Shown: piece after piece, positions 44,702 through 53,935 of the stretch
How the letters are laid out: every line of letters begins with the position of its first letter
Position numbering within the stretch: position 1 is the first letter of the stretch
DNA from: Calothrix sp. NIES-2098
GTDB lineage: Bacteria; Cyanobacteriota; Cyanobacteriia; Cyanobacteriales; Nostocaceae
Direction of reading: 5' to 3'
Assembly: GCA_002368175.1 (NCBI GenBank)
Contig: AP018172.1
Span: forward strand, 807,001 to 871,000
Length of the DNA: 64,000 nucleotides
Position numbers and translations under genes: made by a program
The notes under the pieces: model-generated
Seen by the model: only the letters and a program-made list of their open reading frames with translations
Databases searched by the model: none
Told to the model about the DNA's origin: nothing

Positions 44702-45453
44702 AGCCAAAAATAAAAAATTTAAAAGTAGTTAACAGCAAAATTTTGATTTCATATTTATCTTGTAAACCAAGTTTTTTTATAAAAAAATTAAATATAGTTA
44801 ATAAGACTATGATGATAAAAATCTCTAGAAATAAATTATTTAACTTGATTAGCAAGATATATTTAATATTTTAACGAAAAAAAGGATGAATTAAGCTGGC
44901 ACAAAGGAGGAATTTTAATTGCAAATCACATTGGCCGTATCAGTCTCTAGCAAGTTGCTAAGGGGAAAAAGTTTTAATACTTAGCTATATCGGACTACTA
45001 CTAGCCTAGCTCAAAACCTGAGAGCGATCGCATAAGCCAAAAGCAGCCAGCACATTGAACTGGCTCACATGTGGTGATGATGGAAATGCGATCGCCTGTC
45101 TGTCTAACTTGCTATCTTACAGCCCTACAATTCCTTTTGCTCTCCCAAGTTCCAACAAATTTATTCTCTAGTTCGGTGCTTTTCTGTTTCTTGTCGGTTA
45201 CTGGCTCGCTGTGAATTAATGTTCTTCGTTAGGAAAATATTTACAGTTATTACAAGCACAAACACTACTCGAAAGTCTAGCAAATATCCTGCTAATAGAT
45301 AGCATGGCTTTTTTTTATAAAAAATCCGAAATCTGGCAACTGAGATTTGAAGCTTAGAATAATCAAAATTTCAGCCACTTGATTTTTCAGAGCAAGATTA
45401 TTGCAGAATCTGCTTCCATCTACACATTATTGATATCCACGGAAATTTAGATT
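44702..45453. other. Long intergenic region without recognised genes
   Basis: This 750-bp spacer between divergent genes is AT-rich (44750-44890) and contains two HIP1 sites near 45025 and 45090. I see no coding frame, RNA gene or clear repeat. Confidence 0.5.
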
Positions 45454-45936
45454 ATGCTTCACCACATTTCTATTGCTGCTCAAAACCCCCTGCGCGTTGC
45501 TCAAGCGATCGCGAAAGTTATGAAGGGAGAAGCTTACCCGTTTTTTCCTCACCCAGGTAGCTATATGGTGTTTGCGATGGATGAACATGGTACAGCAATT
45601 GAAGTTTATCCATCAGAAATTAAGCTAGCACCGGGTGAAGGTGATGAGCAGTACCAATTTGTCAAAACTAATAACTTTAATGGGATGACAGCTACCCATG
45701 CAGCTATTTCGGTTCCTAGCAGCCAAGAAGAAATAGAGGAAATTGGTAAACGTGAAGGTTGGCGGGTGTTGCGCTGTAACCGTGATTCTTTCTTCGATGT
45801 CATTGAGTTTTGGTTAGAGAACACAGTGATGTTAGAACTACTCACACCAGAAATGGCAGAGCAATATGTGGCGGCGACAAGTCCAGAAAATCTCAGAAGA
45901 GTTTTTATCGCGAACCCAATATTAGCCAGTGTTTAA
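45454..45936 (+). CDS. VOC-superfamily-like protein of unknown function
   Basis: The 160-residue protein begins MLHHISIAAQNPLRVAQAI, the opening strand-helix of a vicinal oxygen chelate (glyoxalase-like) unit, with His-3/His-4, then ATHAAISVPSSQEEIEEIG and VIEFWLENTVMLELLTPE. The paired beta-alpha-beta pattern suggests a metal-binding site made from His and Glu, but no reaction can be assigned. It is a single gene followed by a hairpin. Confidence 0.65.
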   Translation: MLHHISIAAQNPLRVAQAIAKVMKGEAYPFFPHPGSYMVFAMDEHGTAIEVYPSEIKLAPGEGDEQYQFVKTNNFNGMTATHAAISVPSSQEEIEEIGKREGWRVLRCNRDSFFDVIEFWLENTVMLELLTPEMAEQYVAATSPENLRRVFIANPILASV

Positions 45937-45972
45937 AATTTATACCAATTTGCACAACGAATATGACAGCTG

Positions 45973-46004
45973 GGTAAGGGGACAAATATTTTTGCACCCT
46001 TACC
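45973..46004. terminator. Shared hairpin between convergent genes
   Basis: GGTAAGGG (45973-45980) pairs perfectly with CCCTTACC (45997-46004). There is no flanking T tract, so it is a weak terminator candidate for the two convergent genes. Confidence 0.45.
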
Positions 46005-46060
46005 TATAATTTATGTGTATTTTATATGGCTTGAAGTCTAAACTGGTTTTGAGAAGGCGC

Positions 46061-46381
46061 TTAACTGCCAGTACTGCCATTTCCATTACGCTGCTGTCCT
46101 AACAGATATTCCCAGATACGACGGATTTCCGCTTGGTTCTCTAACATTTGAGCGCGATCGGCTTCAGCGTTTTGGAGCGAATGCATCAAAATATCTGTAA
46201 GGCTGGTGACATCTTCTGTTAGCCCATCAACTTTCTCAGTTAATCCATCAAATTTCTCTGTCAGTCCATCAACGTTAACAGTCAGTTGCGCAATTGCTGT
46301 AGTATTGGCTGCTTGTTGCTGGGCTACTTGCTCAAGGATAGCTTCGATGCGATCGAGGCGGTTAGGCGTTGCTTCACTCAT
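46061..46381 (-). CDS. Small coiled-coil protein with heptad-like repeats
   Basis: The 106-residue protein has a helical coiled-coil region with the repeating unit VDGLTEKFDGLTEKVDGLTE (about 39-58), flanked by RLDRIEAILEQVAQQQAAN and RAQMLENQAEIRRIWEYLLG. Similar short coiled-coil proteins are common in cyanobacterial genomes without known function. The 7-residue repeats probably form a trimeric or dimeric bundle. It is convergent with the VOC-like gene and divergent from the M61 peptidase gene. Confidence 0.65.
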   Translation of the reverse strand: MSEATPNRLDRIEAILEQVAQQQAANTTAIAQLTVNVDGLTEKFDGLTEKVDGLTEDVTSLTDILMHSLQNAEADRAQMLENQAEIRRIWEYLLGQQRNGNGSTGS

Positions 46382-46453
46382 GATACCCTTAAGGCCATTC
46401 TACAGATTTAGATTTACTTTAAATATAGTAGCTTTCAGAACTTAGAACTCAAG

Positions 46454-48235
46454 ATGACTGAAGTAACAGCACCTCGTACAGATAGCCGTGTTCAAGAACG
46501 CCTACCAACTCTACATTATCAAGTAGCAATGCCTCAACCAGAAACACATCTGTTTGAGGTAACTTTACAGCTTGTAGGCTACCCATCACCAATTCTCGAT
46601 TTGAAATTGCCTGTCTGGACGCCAGGTTCCTACTTGGTACGTGAATATGCTAAAAATTTACAAGATTTTGCTGCTTTTGCCGATAATCAACCTTTACGCT
46701 GGTGGAAAAAAAGTAAAAATCATTGGCAAGTAGATAAAACTAATGTTTCCGAATTAACAATACGCTATCGCGTGTTTGCTAATGAATTGTCGGTACGCAC
46801 AAATCACTTGGATATTACTCACGGCTATTTTAATGGTGCGGCGCTGTTTTTCAGGCTACCAGGTTGGGAAAAGCAACCAATTCGCGTTACTATTGTACCT
46901 CCATACCCAGAATGGCAAGTAACAACATCTCTACCTGTAGATGCTGAAGTCAGCAATACTTTTTATGCTGCTGATTTCGACACCCTTGTTGATAGTCCTT
47001 TTGAAATTGGTAGCCACCAGTTATATCAGTTTGAGGCTTTAGGTAAACCCCACGAACTTGCAATTTGGGGACAGGGAAATATTCAACCTCAAAAAGTTAT
47101 TTCTGATATCAAAAAAGTCATTGAAGTAGAAGCACAAATGTTTGGGGGTTTGCCCTATGAAAAATATGTGTTTTTACTACATTTATTTCACCAAGCTTAC
47201 GGTGGATTAGAACACAAAAATAGCTGTTCTTTAATTTATCAACGTTTTGGCTTTCGCACTCAGGATAAGTACGAGCGCTTTATGCAATTAGTAGCCCATG
47301 AGTTCTTTCACTTGTGGAATGTCAAGCGCATTCGTCCGAAAGCTTTGGAAGTTTTTGATTATGACCAAGAGAACTATACACCTTCTTTGTGGTTTTCTGA
47401 GGGAACTACCAGTTACTACGATCTACTGATTCCTTTGCGAGCCGGAATTTATGACGCCAAGGCGTATTTAAATCATTTGAGTAAGGAAATTACCAGATTT
47501 CTCTCAACCCCAGGCAGAAAAATACAACCGCTTTCTGAATCAAGTTTTGATGCTTGGATTAAACTCTATCGTCCAGATGCTAATAGTGGGAATTCGCAAA
47601 TCTCTTATTATTTAAAAGGAGCAATGGTTTCATTGCTGCTAGATTTATTAATCCGCGCCAAGCATGGCAATAAATACTCTTTAGATGATGTCATGCGGCA
47701 AATGTGGCAGCAATTTGGAAAAGCAGAAATTGGCTTTACTCCAGAAGAGTTACAAGCAGTAATTGAATCGGTTGCAGGAATAGATTTAGGAGATTTCTTT
47801 AAACGTTATCTTCATGGTACAGAAGAATTACCTTTTAATGAATACTTGGCACCTTTTGGCTTACAATTAGCGGCAGAATCGGAAGAAGAACCTTATTTAG
47901 GGGTAAAGGTAAATACTGAGAATGGACGGGAGATAATTAAGTTTGTTGAGGCGGGTTCACCTGCACAACAAGCCGGAATCGATCCTGGTGATGAATTGCT
48001 AGCTATTAATGGTATTAAGGTAGCAGCAAATAATTTAAGCGATCGCCTGAAGGATTTCCAACCTAAGGATACTATTCAAGTAATAGTTTTCCACCAAGAC
48101 TTACTCCGTTCTGTAAGTGTAACTTTAGCAAGTCCACGTGCTGTAAAATACCAAGTTATTTCCTTACATAATTCTGATTCCGTTCAGCAAGAAAACTTAG
48201 CAGGCTGGTTAGGCGTGCAGAAAATTCTGGCTTAG
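46454..48235 (+). CDS. M61 glycyl aminopeptidase-like protease with PDZ domain
   Basis: The 593-residue protein has a beta-rich N-terminal half, the zinc motif HEFFHLWNVKRIRP (HExxH at about 281-285), the downstream SEGTTSYYDLL with the third Glu ligand, and a C-terminal PDZ domain with FVEAGSPAQQAGIDPGDELLAINGIKV. This is the M61 family layout (glycyl aminopeptidase group). There is no signal peptide, so it is cytosolic. It stands alone, divergent from the coiled-coil gene. Confidence 0.92.
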   Translation: MTEVTAPRTDSRVQERLPTLHYQVAMPQPETHLFEVTLQLVGYPSPILDLKLPVWTPGSYLVREYAKNLQDFAAFADNQPLRWWKKSKNHWQVDKTNVSELTIRYRVFANELSVRTNHLDITHGYFNGAALFFRLPGWEKQPIRVTIVPPYPEWQVTTSLPVDAEVSNTFYAADFDTLVDSPFEIGSHQLYQFEALGKPHELAIWGQGNIQPQKVISDIKKVIEVEAQMFGGLPYEKYVFLLHLFHQAYGGLEHKNSCSLIYQRFGFRTQDKYERFMQLVAHEFFHLWNVKRIRPKALEVFDYDQENYTPSLWFSEGTTSYYDLLIPLRAGIYDAKAYLNHLSKEITRFLSTPGRKIQPLSESSFDAWIKLYRPDANSGNSQISYYLKGAMVSLLLDLLIRAKHGNKYSLDDVMRQMWQQFGKAEIGFTPEELQAVIESVAGIDLGDFFKRYLHGTEELPFNEYLAPFGLQLAAESEEEPYLGVKVNTENGREIIKFVEAGSPAQQAGIDPGDELLAINGIKVAANNLSDRLKDFQPKDTIQVIVFHQDLLRSVSVTLASPRAVKYQVISLHNSDSVQQENLAGWLGVQKILA

Positions 48236-48427
48236 ATACTGAAATTGAGTTCGCTGAAATATTTTGGAATTTTTGAGTTTAGAGGGTTTAGCATTGCTAA
48301 ACCCTTATTGTTATCAAGCTACACTCAAAACTTCTGATAATTTCTGACAAGTTTTAACAGTTCAACCATATACTAAAGTTGTTAAATCTCCAATGAAAAA
48401 ATAGTGTTGAATAGATAAGTTGTTTTT

Positions 48428-49666
48428 TTATGCGATCGCGCAAATACCGACAACATTAATCGCAAACTCTTGTTGTGATTTCGAGTTAAATGCAGCCAAG
48501 TGTCCATCGGGACTGAAAACACCAGGCAAACAGTAGTCACCATCTGAGAATTCGCTAATTAACTTATTGCTTCGAGGATTCCACAGACGAATTCTCTGTT
48601 GGGGTTGACTAGTTATTTCGGTGGTGAGAGCTTTATACAGTAAAAAGGAGTTAAGAGTTAGAGAATGCAATTCTTCCCCAGTTTCGATACTCCACTCTGC
48701 GAACAGACGTCCCGTTTGGAACTGACTTCCTTTTTGAGCAATGATTCTTTGTCCATCGGGACTAATCAATGCGTGACCGACACGCGGACAGGTGAGCGTG
48801 TGGAGTTGTTTTCTTTGCTGTAAATCCCAAACTTTGACCTCGCCGCGAACATGAATATAACTGATGGCATATCGACCATCGGCACTAACATCAACATGGC
48901 TATACCAGGCAGAACCATCGAAAGCGTAGGATTGACCAGACTGGAGATTCCAAGTCTCGATTTCTGGGCTATTTTTTTTGCTACCAACGACTAAAGTTGC
49001 ACCATTTTTGCTGATAGCAAGTGACTCTACATAAGTCGATCGCCCTTTTAAAGTCCGGATAATTTCTCCTGTTTGTAAATCTCGCTGACGAATTTTGCCA
49101 TCGGAGTAGCCGACATAGCAAGATTTTCCATCAGGACTGGCAACGATCGCTGTACTAAATCTGTCTTCAAATCCTGTTAGAGTTTTTACTAATTCACCGC
49201 TTCTCAAATCCCATATCTTGACGCTGTTATCAAACAAAGCAGTTAGTAACTGTTGACTATTGGGCATAAAGGCAAACTCAGCCTCGTACAAACCTCCATG
49301 TGCGCTGTAACTACCTTCAACTTTCACCAGAGGCTCAAACAAATGATAGGGCATATTCTGGAGCAGAAACTCTTGAACCTCTGGTTGTGGTTGTTGTCGC
49401 AATATCATATAAGCTAATCGCTGAAGATATTCTGTTTCGTCCACTAATGCTTGCTTTATTAATTCCAGTCCAGATTTTCTACACTTCTGCATAAATTGTT
49501 GAAGTGCAGTGTATTGTTCGGTAGATAAAGGGCTGGCTAATCTTTGTATCACTCCTTCAATTCCACCTAAAACAGCTGCACTCATTGGTAAAGGGGAATG
49601 ACCCCCTAAAACAGCATCGAATTCTGTAGGTTGTTGGCTATCTGGCATAGGAAAAGTTGAATGCAT
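48428..49666 (-). CDS. WD40-repeat protein with helical N-terminal region
   Basis: The 412-residue protein has an N-terminal block (about 17-85) starting DAVLGGHSPLPMSAAVLGG and containing helical repeats. About six WD40-like blades follow, seen as FMPNSQQLLTALFDNSVKIW, VASPDGKSCYVGYSDGKIR and ISKNGATLVVGSKKNSPEIE. It should fold as a beta-propeller scaffold. The ATG at 49666 or that at 49648 (MPDSQQPT) may be used. Similar proteins are frequent in filamentous cyanobacteria; no partner is identifiable here. Confidence 0.8.
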   Translation of the reverse strand: MHSTFPMPDSQQPTEFDAVLGGHSPLPMSAAVLGGIEGVIQRLASPLSTEQYTALQQFMQKCRKSGLELIKQALVDETEYLQRLAYMILRQQPQPEVQEFLLQNMPYHLFEPLVKVEGSYSAHGGLYEAEFAFMPNSQQLLTALFDNSVKIWDLRSGELVKTLTGFEDRFSTAIVASPDGKSCYVGYSDGKIRQRDLQTGEIIRTLKGRSTYVESLAISKNGATLVVGSKKNSPEIETWNLQSGQSYAFDGSAWYSHVDVSADGRYAISYIHVRGEVKVWDLQQRKQLHTLTCPRVGHALISPDGQRIIAQKGSQFQTGRLFAEWSIETGEELHSLTLNSFLLYKALTTEITSQPQQRIRLWNPRSNKLISEFSDGDYCLPGVFSPDGHLAAFNSKSQQEFAINVVGICAIA

Positions 49667-50048
49667 CTATGCTGTTATAGTGCCCTTGTTGATTGCCAAA
49701 TTCTATTGATACCAAGTTGCAAAGATAATATCTATCATTGCGAGCATAGGGAAGCAATCTCATTAATTCTGATGTACTACAACAGACTGCAACTTTAGTA
49801 TGATTTTTGCGATCGCTTTCATTTGATATTGAGTAGTAGCAAGGCAACAACCAACTTCTCCAATCTTGGATATTTTTCTTTTACTAAAAAGCATTGGAGT
49901 TGGTTATAACAGAACAGCCAGAATTTCTTTGTAAACAAAGCTACTCACTCTATTAAGTTATTCTAGAAAAATTACTTAGAGTATCAGACTAGCAAAGTAG
50001 CTGCTCAAGCCAGTCCACCATCATCTTTCCTTTAGAAGGAGCAGTCAT
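49667..50048. other. Intergenic region with partial MITE-like end
   Basis: At 49734-49763 the words ATCATTGCGAGCATAGGG and AGCAATCTCAT resemble one end of the dispersed GTCATTGCGAG element found at 61327-61471. No gene is supported; the minus-strand frame up to 49850 is a composition artefact. Confidence 0.45.
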
Positions 50049-51122
50049 ATGGGAACGGAAACGACATATCTAGAGCTTTCGGATGGGAAGTCGCACAAGT
50101 TCTATGAAGTAACAATCAACGATGTAGAAGTAACGGTACGCTACGGGCGAATAGGAGATGCAGGCAAAACAACTGTCACAGCCTATGATACTCCCCAAAA
50201 AGCGCAGGCAGAAGTGACCAAACTCGTTAATTCTAAGCTGAAGAAGGGCTACGAATGCGCAAACAAAGGCGATCGCACTAAGCAACCAATTTCGCGAGGC
50301 GATCGCCGCTTGGCTCGGTTAAATCATCTCCGGCGCACTGGCTGGAAACCTTTGATGAAACCTACTCTTGATGCTCCCTTTGCATCTAAATATCTAGGTA
50401 AACCTTGGCTGAGTCCTGGTGCAACTCATCCTCATTGTTCTAGCTGTGGAGGTGCGCTAAACTTTCATTTTCAACTTAATCTGCAAGAATTACCTGAAAG
50501 CTTGCAAGGCAAATTTGGCACTGGACTATTTCAACTGTTTACCTGTTTGTCTTGCTATAAACAATTTCCTCAAATTGTGGCGCTTCCTGAATCAGCAAAT
50601 TCAACACCATCAGCACCGGAAATTAGTGCAGAAGATGCCGCAAACCTCAGTCAATGGACACCTTATGTAATTCAAACCAGTGGCATTGATGACTTTTATG
50701 GTCGCTATATGCTGCAAATTGTCGGATGGCAACCCTTTGATGACTATCCTTTCTATGAGGAAGCACAGGAAACCTATGGCACAGAATACACTGAATACGA
50801 AGAAATGTTGATCTTTCATGTTGATGAGCAGGATTGTGAATACTACGAGGAAGACGACCCCGACAGACCTACAGCAATAGATGTTCAACTAGCTTGGCAT
50901 CGAACAGCAGATAAGCTTTCGGGGTGGGGCTACTGGGGACAATCTGTAGAGCATCAGTATTGTCAAATCTGCGGTCAACCTATGCAACTCTTCTACCAAC
51001 TCGGTGAGGGTATTGAATACGAAGGCTATCTTGGATTGCAATATGAGACTGATAATGTCTGGTTGCTGTTTCAATGTGCCGAACACAAAGAACAATTTAA
51101 CTGCTATTGCAGTGCGTTTTAG
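50049..51122 (+). CDS. WGR-domain protein with Cys-rich C-terminal part
   Basis: The 357-residue protein begins with a WGR-like domain (YLELSDGKSHKFYEVTINDV, VRYGRIGDAGKTTV, about 5-70) as in bacterial MolR-type proteins and PARPs. The rest resembles DUF1963/YwqG-like proteins (LGKPWLSPGATHPHCSSCGG) with three CxxC pairs (CSSC, CLSC, CQIC), suggesting structural zinc. An AGAAGGAG ribosome site precedes the start. It is followed closely by a membrane protein and a DUF6745-like gene in one direction. Confidence 0.75.
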   Translation: MGTETTYLELSDGKSHKFYEVTINDVEVTVRYGRIGDAGKTTVTAYDTPQKAQAEVTKLVNSKLKKGYECANKGDRTKQPISRGDRRLARLNHLRRTGWKPLMKPTLDAPFASKYLGKPWLSPGATHPHCSSCGGALNFHFQLNLQELPESLQGKFGTGLFQLFTCLSCYKQFPQIVALPESANSTPSAPEISAEDAANLSQWTPYVIQTSGIDDFYGRYMLQIVGWQPFDDYPFYEEAQETYGTEYTEYEEMLIFHVDEQDCEYYEEDDPDRPTAIDVQLAWHRTADKLSGWGYWGQSVEHQYCQICGQPMQLFYQLGEGIEYEGYLGLQYETDNVWLLFQCAEHKEQFNCYCSAF

Positions 51123-51168
51123 TCATTGGGGATTTGTCAAGAACGCAACCTTACTTATTAAAATACCT

Positions 51169-51510
51169 ATGCATTTAAGTGTAATCATTACATTACTGCT
51201 GCTGTTCTTGGGGCCATCTCTATGGATTGGCTATCAGGCATTTATGAGATTTGGCTGGACGTGGATGTTGCTATTGTTACCGATCGCCTGGGTAGTTGGG
51301 TTGTTCCTTGGGGCGATCGTGGCAATGTTCGTTACGGGAATACTCGAATGGATAAGTAATTTCAACCAGCCACCTGCTGAATCTGGTTCAATGGGTGGGA
51401 TAGCATGGCTGGGTATATGGGTGTTTGTAGCATTGATAACTAGCCCCTTCTTTGCCACTATCTCTACCTGGCTCACTGCAAATGTCTTATTGCCTGCTTT
51501 TAGGAGATAG
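51169..51510 (+). CDS. Small membrane protein
   Basis: The 113-residue protein starts MHLSVIITLLLLFLGPSLWIG and has about three membrane helices (4-22, 30-56 and 75-97). I do not recognise a family. The longer frame reaching back to 51004 overlaps the WGR gene and is not supported. It lies 46 bp after that gene and 1 bp before the next start, so the three are one transcription unit. Confidence 0.6.
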   Translation: MHLSVIITLLLLFLGPSLWIGYQAFMRFGWTWMLLLLPIAWVVGLFLGAIVAMFVTGILEWISNFNQPPAESGSMGGIAWLGIWVFVALITSPFFATISTWLTANVLLPAFRR

Positions 51511-51511
51511 T

Positions 51512-52507
51512 ATGTCAGAAAAAGAACTCATTATCTCTCAAACTGAATCTCAGTGGCGGAATATCAGCAACACGCCCCTAAATTTAGGGCAAGCAACAAT
51601 CGCAATTCAAGCATTGTATAAATTTGCCGGATTGACGCAACCAGAAGTCCAGTTTTTTGAGAGTCCAGCAGCGGCAAGAAAGCAGATTGAGCAAGAAAGT
51701 ATGCAGTCTGACTGTATGTTAGCTGAGTTATGGGAAGTTTTACGCGAAGATTTGTGGCGCTCCCTCTCTCGTAGCATAGGAACATTACAAACAGAATTAA
51801 CCCAACGCATCAAAAATCCTTTGTCTGAGCTATGGGAACGTTCTTTTCAAAGGATTATGTTGAATGGATTAACGGAGGTTTTAGGAGATTTTTTAGCAGA
51901 TTGTTTATTACCAGAATGGGGCATTTCCTGGGCAGCTGTGTTTGCCGCAGCACATCGGCTAGGAGTTCCACTCGAACAAGACAAATACAATCTGTTTTGC
52001 AACTATATGCAACAGGTTGGTTGGATGTTTCCTTATGAAGGAGTGGCGATCGCAATTTTGCGTCCTCAAATTTGCTGGAACAGTGCAGGCGAAATTCATG
52101 GAGAAGGAATTCCGGCAATTGAGTTTCCTGACGGCTTTGGTGTCTATGCCTATCGAGGAATTAATCTGCCAGAAAAGTATGGTAAGCTTCACCCAACAAA
52201 TTGGCGCGCTGAGTGGCTACTGGAACAACGGAATGCTGAATTGCGGCGCGTCTTGATTCAAGGCATTGGCTATGAACGCATTTGTCAAGAATTGCAAGCC
52301 AAGGAATGCGATCGCTGGCAGGAGTATACTTTACTACAAATTGAGTCTGAGGTTGACGTTGAACCAATACATTTACTGAAAATGACTTGTCCCAGTACAG
52401 GCTTTATTCATGTGTTGCGAGTTCCACCAGATATCAGTTCTGCCCGTGAAGCGATTCGCTGGGTAAATTGGGGAATCGATCCGGCTGATTTTGCTATTCA
52501 AAGCTGA
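51512..52507 (+). CDS. DUF6745-like protein
   Basis: The 331-residue protein starts MSEKELIISQTESQWRNIS, placed by AGGAGA directly upstream. The C-terminal half contains IEFPDGFGVYAYRGINLPEKY, VLIQGIGYERICQELQ, TCPSTGFIHVLRVPPD and AIRWVNWGIDPADF, which I associate with DUF6745 proteins of unknown role. There is no signal or membrane segment. It completes the unit starting at 50049. Confidence 0.65.
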   Translation: MSEKELIISQTESQWRNISNTPLNLGQATIAIQALYKFAGLTQPEVQFFESPAAARKQIEQESMQSDCMLAELWEVLREDLWRSLSRSIGTLQTELTQRIKNPLSELWERSFQRIMLNGLTEVLGDFLADCLLPEWGISWAAVFAAAHRLGVPLEQDKYNLFCNYMQQVGWMFPYEGVAIAILRPQICWNSAGEIHGEGIPAIEFPDGFGVYAYRGINLPEKYGKLHPTNWRAEWLLEQRNAELRRVLIQGIGYERICQELQAKECDRWQEYTLLQIESEVDVEPIHLLKMTCPSTGFIHVLRVPPDISSAREAIRWVNWGIDPADFAIQS

Positions 52508-52551
52508 TATTTATGCTGGTGCGATCGCCAATTTTTCATTCAGATTCATCA

Positions 52552-52896
52552 CTATGATGCTACTGCAAAGTCTGTATACTGTCGCATTTTAGGCTCATGG
52601 AATGCTAACACAATGTCTTCTTTAGGAACACCCACACGAACTAAATCATTTGCAATACCATCTTCAGTCCAATCTTCCTCAATCCAGAATTTGCCATCCC
52701 GAATCCGAACGTAGACAGTCATACCAGTAATGCGATCGCTGTTCTGCCAACCAAGGTTCATCCAGATATAATGACCTTTTGACTCATCCACAATCAAAAA
52801 TGTCTCAATGTCTCGGTTGGGACTGCGGTTGCATAATTCTACATATTCTGTGAGGATACGGTGGATTAGCTTGGGATACTCGGTTAATTTATCCAT
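52552..52896 (-). CDS. XisI-family protein (orphan)
   Basis: The 114-residue protein has the XisI-type features MDKLTEYPKLIHRILTEYVE, FLIVDESKGHYIWMNLGWQ, KFWIEEDWTEDGIANDLV and VPKEDIVLAFHEPKMR. XisI together with XisH was named for control of fdxN-element excision in heterocysts, though many copies are not linked to any element. No XisH nuclease-like gene is adjacent here and no recombinase is seen in the window. The start is the ATG at 52896. Confidence 0.87.
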   Translation of the reverse strand: MDKLTEYPKLIHRILTEYVELCNRSPNRDIETFLIVDESKGHYIWMNLGWQNSDRITGMTVYVRIRDGKFWIEEDWTEDGIANDLVRVGVPKEDIVLAFHEPKMRQYTDFAVAS

Positions 52897-53001
52897 TGCC
52901 TAATCTACTCTGCTTCTATGTCTACAATAATCAGTGGACGTTGATTTTGAAAGATTAGATTTAACGACAAACCAAGTTAATTCTTGCTTAGAAGAAATAC
53001 A

Positions 53002-53688
53002 TTAATAAATGTATGGAAATAAACGTTTGGTTTCCTGGCAATAAAATTGGTACTCTTCACCAAACTTTTCTTCGAGCATTTTCTCCTCAATTTCAATTCG
53101 ATTGCCAAACCAAATAAGGCACACTACCAATAGCAAACTCAAACCCCATAGACTTTGCAGCATTAAACAAAATCCCATAAATAACAGAATATAACTTGTA
53201 TAGATGGGATGGCGAACAACGCTGTAGATGCCGTCAGTAACTAAGTGATGATCTGATTTGATGGTAAGACGATCGAAAAATTTGCCTAAGGTTCTAATAG
53301 CAATCTGGCTGATGATTATTGCTGCACTAATCAAACTAATAGCGATCGCACTAAATAACCAATCAAGCGTTTGACCAATATCTTGCGTCTGGAGTGAAAA
53401 GGTGTACAGCGTTAGCCAATGTACCCCCAATAACCCAATGACTGTGACTAGTGAAGCAATGCGTCCAGAAGTAACTTTAACTTGACGGTCTTCCTCGCGA
53501 CTGGCTAGTTTTCCATACCGAATTACTCGCCAAATAGTACCTAGAAAGAAACAGAAGTAACTAATTGCTAAAAAAATTACCTTGGTGTTGTTTGCTACTC
53601 CTAACCACAAGGCTGGAATGACAATCAATACAGAGATAACAGCGAGTAAGACAAAAATTAGTCCTATTGTTTTGAAGAATGCTGTCAT
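53002..53688 (-). CDS. Isoprenylcysteine carboxyl methyltransferase-like membrane enzyme
   Basis: The 228-residue protein has about six membrane helices and the C-terminal methyltransferase motif of the ICMT/PEMT-like family: HHLVTDGIYSVVRHPIYTSYIL (His and Arg-His-Pro) followed by EEKMLEEKFGEEYQFYCQETKRLFP, where the paired Glu and Tyr-Cys lie. Bacterial members methylate lipids or unknown acceptors with S-adenosylmethionine. The start at 53688 follows GGAG; GTG at 53694 is the longest frame. Confidence 0.88.
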   Translation of the reverse strand: MTAFFKTIGLIFVLLAVISVLIVIPALWLGVANNTKVIFLAISYFCFFLGTIWRVIRYGKLASREEDRQVKVTSGRIASLVTVIGLLGVHWLTLYTFSLQTQDIGQTLDWLFSAIAISLISAAIIISQIAIRTLGKFFDRLTIKSDHHLVTDGIYSVVRHPIYTSYILLFMGFCLMLQSLWGLSLLLVVCLIWFGNRIEIEEKMLEEKFGEEYQFYCQETKRLFPYIY

Positions 53689-53935
53689 CAACACAAGCTC
53701 CTTAATATGGGCTTTATCGCTGCCTAACTTGATATTAAACTTTTACAGCTAACCTTGAAACCATTGTACCAAAAGCAATTAAGCTAAATGGGCGCGTCAA
53801 GGATGATGATTTTTGCAACAACCGATTATGCTTACGGCAACTCTCATGCCAACATTGAAAACCTATCTACGGAGCGTTAAGCTATTAAAGCTCAATCCGT
53901 AGCATAGTTATTATTCTTTTACACAATCAGGTGTT

